Positions 58,733 through 64,000 of a stretch of DNA of 64,000 bases are shown piece after piece; positions within the stretch are counted from its first letter, which is position 1; each line of letters opens with the position of its first letter. Location of the stretch: NCBI GenBank assembly GCA_016719485.1, contig JADJZB010000022.1:113881-177880 (forward strand), read 5' to 3'. The notes beneath the pieces were generated by a model, which saw only the letters and a list, made by a program, of their open reading frames with translations, searched no databases and had not been told where the DNA came from. The stretch comes from Holophagales bacterium. Lineage in GTDB: Bacteria; Acidobacteriota; Thermoanaerobaculia; UBA5066. Made by a program: the position numbers and the translations under genes.

Positions 58733-59541
58733 CTACTTCGGCGGCGGAAGCTTGGACCAGTCGATCTGGGCGCCCCAGGCGCTGTGCGGGATCATGAAGA
58801 CGGCGCGCGTCACGAGCGCCGCGACGCCGACGGCGACGCGGGCGTCGCGGGCCTGCGCGGGCGCGCAGCGCCGCGAACGCCCACGCGAGGACGGCGACGG
58901 CGGTCTTGTTGTCGGTCATGTCGCCGCCGAAGGGCCAGCCGGTCCAGTAGGCGTCGAAGGCCTGCTTTCCGGACGAGCGGCCTGGAGGAAGAGGCCGCCG
59001 AACGTGAGGAGCGCCACGACGACGAGCGAGATCCGGAAGAGCTTTCGTTCGCCGCGGAGGGCGAAGAGGCCGGCCGCGTTCGCGACGAGCATCCTGGTGA
59101 ACATCGCAAAGACGTGCGGGACGATGACGACGTTGGAGACCGCGCCCTTGAAGCGGGCGATCGCCGGGCGCTGGGGAAGAGGGCGAATTGCCCTCGCGCG
59201 CTCGGAGCCGGACCTGGTACTGACCTTGCCGGCGGGTGGCTGGTGCGGCAGGGCTGTTCTGAGCGTCTCGCCCTCGCGGACCATCGGCAGCGCCGCGAAC
59301 GCGTCGTTCGTCGGGTAGCGCCGCCACGCCACGCTTCCGGTGACCCCGGGTCCGGAGCCTTCACGGTGACGGCGAGGTCTCCTGCTCCCGCCCAGGAACG
59401 GAGCAGCCGGAGCTTCACGTCCGACTCCCCGAGCATCACGGTGCCGCGGGCGGGCCGCGTTGGCCCGGTGAGCCGCTGGTAGATGGCTGAGGAGAGGGTG
59501 ACGAGGAGGGCGAAGAGCCAGATGCCGACACGTCTGCGCAT
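58733..59541 (-). pseudogene. membrane protein of unknown function (several indels)
   Basis: About 265 residues read across frames from an ATG at 59541 (MRRRVGIWLFALLVTLSSAI) to a TAG at 58733-58735 (end IDWSKLPPPK). Segments: a soluble stretch (LGESDVKLRLLRSWAGAGDL; VAWRRYPTNDAFAALPMVRE), then membrane helices (VIVPHVFAMFTRMLVANAAG; LFRISLVVVALLTFGGLFLQ; FDAYWTGWPFGGDMTDNKTA; ALVTRAVFMIPHSAW). I recognise no family. At least five frame changes. Convergent with the M16 operon and divergent from the rhodanese gene. Confidence 0.65.
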
Positions 59542-59582
59542 GCGGGGCGGAGGATAGCCCGGCTGCTGGCATCATCCGAGGC

Positions 59583-60435
59583 ATGAGGTTCTCGCCGCGC
59601 GCCTCCCGCCTCCTCATCGTCCTTCTCCTCGTCGCCCCGGCCGCCGCCCTCGCCCCGTCTTCCCTCGCGGCCGAAACGACGAAGGCCCCTTCGGCCCCGG
59701 CCGTCGTCTCGGGCGAGTGGTTATCGGCAGCCCTGGGATCGAAGGCCTTCGTCCTCCTCGACGCCCGGCCGATGCGCGACTTCCTCGCCGCGCACCTGCA
59801 GGGAGCGCAGAGCGTCGCGGTCGAGAACCTCCGCTCCACGTCGGGCGGCGTCCCCGCCACGACATACCCGCCTGAGGTCCCGGCGTCGTCTTCGCCTTCG
59901 CGCCGGGGGTGACCTTCCGGGTCACACGTCGTCGTCTACGGCGCAGAGAGCGACAACGACGCGACGTGTCGCCACGGCCGCCCTGATCGCCGGAGCCCGG
60001 AAAGTCTCCGTCCTGACGGCGGCTTCGCGCTGGACGGCCGAGGCGCGCGCGACGACGAAGGACCGTTCGCTCATCCCTGTCGCAAAGCCGACCCTCCCGG
60101 GCGATACCTCGTCCTCGTCCCGATCGACGACGTGAAGAAGCGCATCGGCGACGAGAGAACCGTCTTCTTGGACTGCGGCCTGAGGAGCAGTGGGCGGCAG
60201 GGCGCATTCCGGGGCGAGGAACCGCTTCTGGAAGAAGGACGTCGACGGCGGCTCGTTCCGCCCCGAGGCCGCGACCCGCGCGGAGCTCGAAGAGGCCGGC
60301 GTCTCCTGGGAGAGGCCCGTCGTCGTCTACTGCAACAGCGGCCACCAGGCCTCGGAGACCTTCTACACGCTGAGATTCCGGCTCGGCCATCCTGACGTGC
60401 GGCTCTTACCAGGGTTCCTGGCTGAGGGTCGATGA
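59583..60435 (+). pseudogene. exported tandem rhodanese (thiosulfate sulfurtransferase-like), several indels
   Basis: Begins with a signal peptide (RLLIVLLLVAPAAALAPSSL). First rhodanese-like half: WLSAALGSKAFVLLDARPMR, then HLQGAQSVAVENLRSTSGG. Second half: DVKKRIGDERTVFLDC, RNRFWKKDVDGGSFRPEAAT and the active-site loop VVVYCNSGHQASETFYTLRF, with Cys as sulfur carrier. End by TGA at 60433-60435, overlapping the next gene's ATG, or slightly further if another indel is present (SWLRVDD follows in frame). Several frameshifts, mostly at 59.88-60.2 kb. Function in the family: transfer of sulfane sulfur to cyanide or thiols; here probably periplasmic. Confidence 0.75.
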
Positions 60436-61249
60436 CGCCGGAGCGCCGAGAGAATCGTCCGCCCCGCGGAGCCTGCGGCGAAGCGACGGCCGGCGAGATC
60501 GCCGCGCCTCGCCTCCTCGGCCGGCGCGGGGGTCGCGAACGCCCTCGCAGGGGCGGACGATCTCACGTTCCCTGACGCTCATCCTCCCCTCGGGGTCCTG
60601 GCGATCCAGGCGAACGCCACGTCGACGATCGCGCTCCTCCCGGGCGGCCGCGAGCCTCGCCGGCTACCGGCGCGAGGTGGCGACGCACCGCGCCTGGCTG
60701 AAGACGCTCTTCCTCCCGAGCCCCGTCGGCGGCGGCATCGGGTCGGTTCTCCTCCTGAAACTCCCGAGAAGCTCTTTCGCGAGCCTCGCGCCGTCCTCGT
60801 CCTCTTCGCGACGCCCTCTTCATGCTCCAGATCGTCCTCTCGAAGAGGAAGGGCGACGTCGAGGCGGCACGCGCCAGACGGCCCACGACGGCCCGTTGGG
60901 GCATGGCGACGCTGGCCCAGCTCGCCGTCGCGGTCTACGGCGGCTACTTCGGCGCAGGCATCGGCATCCTGATGCTCGTCGTCCTCGGCTTCCTGGGCCT
61001 CACCGACATCCACGCGATGAACGGGCTGGAAGAACTCTTCGGCATCACGATCAACGTCGTCGCGGCGGCGTGGTTCGTCCTGCACGGCGCCGTCCTTCGG
61101 CCCATCGCGCTCGTGATGATCGGGGAGCGACGGTCGGCGGTTACGCCGGGCGCGCTTTGGCCCGGCGCATCGGCAAGGAGAAGGGCGCGCGGCCGTCGTC
61201 GTCATCGGCCCCGGCGCTCACCGCCGTCCTCCTGCTCCAGCGGAGCTGA
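60432..61249 (+). pseudogene. TauE/SafE (TSUP) family sulfite/organosulfur exporter, several indels
   Basis: Start ATG overlaps the rhodanese stop (ATGA). Across frames the protein is a TSUP permease: GAGVANALAGG (first conserved repeat), LTFPTLIL, LAIQANATSTIALLPG (signature N-A-T-S), ASLAGYRREVATHRAWLKTL, GGGIGSVLLLK, then a single long frame with YGGYFGAGIGILMLVVLGFL (second conserved repeat), LTDIHAMNGLEELFGITINV, PIALVMIGGATVGGYAGRAL and the end ALTAVLLLQRS. About eight helices. The pairing with a rhodanese suggests handling of thiosulfate or sulfite. Confidence 0.75.
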
Positions 61250-61274
61250 CGCTGAGCGCCCCGGCCCGTTCCTC

Positions 61275-63874
61275 TTACGAGGCCGAGGTGGGCACGGACG
61301 CCGGTGTCGGACACGGCGAGCGTCCTCGCGCCGGAGAGCGCCTCGGCGGCTAGCTTCCTCGCCTCGCCCTTCCGGCCGGAGGCCGGCGAGGACCTCGGCG
61401 CTGAGCGAGGCGAAGAGCGGCGCGACGTCGAGGGGTCCTCCCTGCCGACGCGCTGGGCGTCGGCGAGGAGCGTCGCCGGTTCCGCCGCGGGCGCGCCGGA
61501 CCTCAGGGCTCCAGTAGCGGAAGAGCCTGATCGAGACCTGATTCGCCTGAAGCGCGGACGCCGGCCGGTACGCCAGGCGATCCAGACCTGGAGCGGCGCG
61601 GTGTCGAAACCCCGGTCGGGATAGGCCGCGTCGAACCGGTTCGTGACCTCGGCCGCGGCCTCGTCCCACCGGCGCGCGCTTCGCCGAGAGCGAGGTCCTC
61701 CGACGATCAGCTCAGTGGGGTCGGCCCCGAGCCGGACGCGGTCCCCTTTTTCCGAGAGAGGCCGCGGCGATACCAGTCGATGGCCCGGCCGAGATCTCCA
61801 TGGAGGTGGAACGCGCGGCCCGCTTCCACGGCGATCGGCGCGCCTGCTCCTCCGTCCGCCCGTAAGCGGACACCCAGGCCGCATCCGCCGCAGCGCTCCG
61901 GCCGGCGTCGAGGAGCGCCACGGCCCGGGCCCGGGCAGTCCACTGGCAAGGGCGTCGCCGGCCTCCCTGAGCGCGTTCCCACGCCAGCTCCACTTCAGAC
62001 AAGGCCTCTGCGGTCCGGCCCGCGCCCCGAAGCCGGGCGGCCTCTTTCGCAGGTGCACATACGCCTCTTCCCGGGCCAGCGCGCGCCTTTCTGATTCCCC
62101 CGGCCGCACGGGGACCACGTCGAGGAAATCCGTCGAGAGCGAGCTCTTCGATCTGTCTCGGTCCATACGCCCCGACCTTAGGACGCTCGCCGCCTCGACC
62201 GCGGGGCCGGACGCTTCCGTCGAAGACCGCATGCGGGGACGAGGGCGTACCAGGCCAGGAGCGGGGACCGGTCGCCCCAGGACGGGCGGTCCGGCGATTC
62301 CGCAGAAGGCAGGCTGGCGTCGCGACCGACCGCTCCGTCGTCCCGCGGGACCTTCAGCGCCGCGACCGAGCCGGAGAAGCCCATCCGGTTGTTGAACCCG
62401 GCGAGGATCAGTCCTTCCGGCCGTCTGCGTCGACGTCGGCCGCGGCCCCGGCGTAGTGATGCCTGGAACCGTAGAACGCGACGACGACCCGCCGGCGTTT
62501 CAGGTCGCAGACGTAGGTCGCGCCGGGATAGAGCGGGCTGTGACACAGGCTCACGGCCACCTCGTCGACGCCATCTCCCTCCACGCCGAACGGGAAGAGC
62601 GCGCCCGCGACGAAGGTGTTCGAGAGAACGTCGGGAAAGCAGCGGGCCAAAGGCCGCGGAGACGGGCTCGGGGAGAGGCACGGCCAAGACCCGTCCGGTG
62701 AGCGGATGGAGGAGCTCGAGGACCTTCCCTCGGCTCGTCGAGCCGCCTCGCACGGCCACGGCTCCCGTCCGCCCGTCCCCCAGCCGGACGAGGTTGACCT
62801 GACGCCCCGCCTCCACGCCCGCGCGCCGCCAGGGCAGGCGTCCTCGCCGTCGAGCGCCTGGATTCCCCTGCGCCGTCCGGAACGAGGCGACAGCTGCGGC
62901 CGATTCCACGGGAAGACCGGGAGGAACGCCAGCACGAGGACGATCGCCAGAAGTGCGGCCGAAATGCCGATCGCGAGGGCCGCGCAGCCGGCGCGGAGCC
63001 CTCCGCGCCTCCGGCCCCGAGGACGGCGAGGGACGTCGGCGGTCAGGCGTAGCGCCTCTCGCGGTCCTTCGCGAGGAGGCGCGTGACGATGCCGGCGAGC
63101 CAGGAGGGCGACTGCGGCCGGAGCTTCCTGACATCAGGTGGTTTCCGGCGGATGTGCGCCACGATCGTCCTGATGGGCCGAGCCGGTGCGCAGCGGCACC
63201 TTTCCAGCGAGCATCTCGAAGAGAACGACCCCGAACGCGTAGAGGCCGCCCGCGCGTCGAGGAGGTCGCTGAGCGCCTGCCCGGCGCGAGAGGTACTGAT
63301 GGTCCCGACGAGCCCCTCGGTCTCCGTAACGCGGGTCTCGGTATCTTCCCAGTGCCGGGCGAGGCCGAAATCGGCGAGCCACTTCTCCCGACGCCGACAG
63401 GAGGATGTTCCCGGCTTCACGTCGCGGTGAACGATGCCCAGCGCGTGCAGGTCGGCGAGCGCGTGCAGCACCGCGACGCCGATCTGGGTCGCGCGCTCCG
63501 GCGGGAGCGGCCGCGGCCGAGAAGCTCACGGAGCGATTCCCCGTCGACGAGCTCCATCGTCAGGAACACCGTGTCGCCCGACTGGCCGATGTCGAAGACC
63601 ACGAGACGGCATCCCGCGGCGTCGCGCGCGATGGCCACCTCGCGCCGGAAGCGCTTGAGCGCGGCCTCCGACGTCCGGTCGGTCCGGCGACCTTCAGCGC
63701 GACGCGCCGTCAGCTCGCGGTCGAACGCTCTAAACGACCGCCGAGCCGCCCATGCCGAGGACGCCGCGCAACTCGTAGCGCCGACCGATCTCGGTGCCGA
63801 GCGAAGAGGCGCACGAAGCGGCACGGTGATCTCACCGGTCCACCCGCCGGCGTCGCCCGGATCGGGTCGTCCAT
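61275..63874 (-). pseudogene. second receptor-like Ser/Thr kinase with propeller/TPR tail, many indels
   Basis: Reads from an ATG (MDDPIRATPAGGW) near 63874 to about 61275; the end is uncertain by some 25 bases. Across frames: LKRFRREVAIARDAAGCRLV, GDTVFLTMELVDGESLRELL, LHALGIVHRDVKPG, NILLSASGEV, DFGLARHWEDTETRVTETEG, GLYAFGVVLFEMLAGKVPLR, IVTRLLAKDRERRYA; then a membrane region, an extracellular part with AAADVDADGRKD (FG-GAP-like) and a helical tail (GRAFHLHGDLGRAIDWYRRG). The same layout, and near-match motifs, as the 45953-48665 kinase (there ARALHLSGELSRAIPWYRGA), so the two are paralogues. Ten or more frame changes. Convergent with the TSUP gene. Confidence 0.8.
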
Positions 63875-63936
63875 GGCTCCACCGTCCCGGATCTCTCCTG
63901 CCGCAAATCATAGGCGCGGCGCCGGCGGACGGGGTG

Positions 63937-64000
63937 TCAGAACAGAAGTCCGTCGAGAGGAAGCTCGATCTCCGGTTCCTGGAGAAACGTCGTTCAGGAT
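63937..64000 (-). CDS. possible 3' end of a further minus-strand gene
   Basis: A frame ending TFLQEPEIELPLDGLLF followed by TGA at 63937-63939 reads leftward from the window edge. The acidic, hydrophobic pattern looks like a genuine C-terminus, and a frame change just before it (ILNDV in the next frame) would match the indel-rich quality here. Too short to assign. The bases 63875-63936 between it and the kinase start show nothing specific. Confidence 0.3.

Overview
The window is about 70% G+C, has dense genes with many 1-4 base start/stop overlaps (GTGA, ATGA), and no rRNA, tRNA, CRISPR array or insertion sequence that I can recognise. The gene content suggests a member of the Acidobacteriota: a VWFA-type protein of the kind common in that phylum, several Hanks-type Ser/Thr kinases with beta-propeller/TPR tails, and paired M16 peptidases. 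Thermoanaerobaculia-like is my best guess. This is inferred from gene content; no marker gene is present.

Left part (1-21.6 kb): a minus-strand run carB - two tandem O-antigen-ligase-like membrane proteins - M23 peptidase (cut by the window edge); a PAS-GAF-PAS-GGDEF diguanylate cyclase; pgeF and a DUF456 membrane protein; a CBS protein facing a small Ser/Thr kinase across duplicated hairpins; an HdrB-like protein facing an exported Memo-family protein; a hybrid histidine kinase divergent from an NfeD-flotillin-flotillin operon; an Xre/RES toxin-antitoxin pair; and a D-2-hydroxyacid dehydrogenase.

Centre (21.7-38.96 kb): the main feature, a 16.6-kb polyunsaturated-fatty-acid (PUFA)/secondary-lipid synthase operon on the minus strand, in the order pfaD (enoyl reductase) - pfaA (KS-AT-ACP-ACP-KR-DH) - a giant pfaC-like subunit (KS-CLF-AT-four FabA-type hot-dogs-PS-DH-like-PlsC acyltransferase). 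A divergent TetR regulator shares a 43-base promoter region with direct and inverted repeats. The order and the PlsC fusion match, from memory, the terrestrial myxobacterial pfa1-pfa2-pfa3 type rather than the marine pfaABCDE type. No phosphopantetheinyl transferase is recognisable in the window.

Right part (39-64 kb): Xaa-Pro aminopeptidase, RluA-type pseudouridine synthase, an OmpA lipoprotein and VWA protein downstream of sucC-sucD-ndk, a receptor-like Ser/Thr kinase, proC followed by a sortilin/BNR-repeat exported protein, a cupin, an SPFH protein with a small Arc-like partner, a DUF2780 protein, a nitroreductase, an M16 peptidase pair, a membrane protein, a tandem rhodanese with a TauE/SafE exporter, and a second receptor-like kinase paralogous to the first.

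Sequence quality matters when reading this window. Five otherwise intact genes carry one single-base frameshift each (near 27035, 36893, 46121, 51465 and 54818), and every gene from about 57.3 kb to the right edge is broken by several indels while the protein remains readable across frames. I read most of these as assembly or sequencing errors, worst near the right end, and annotate the intended genes across them.
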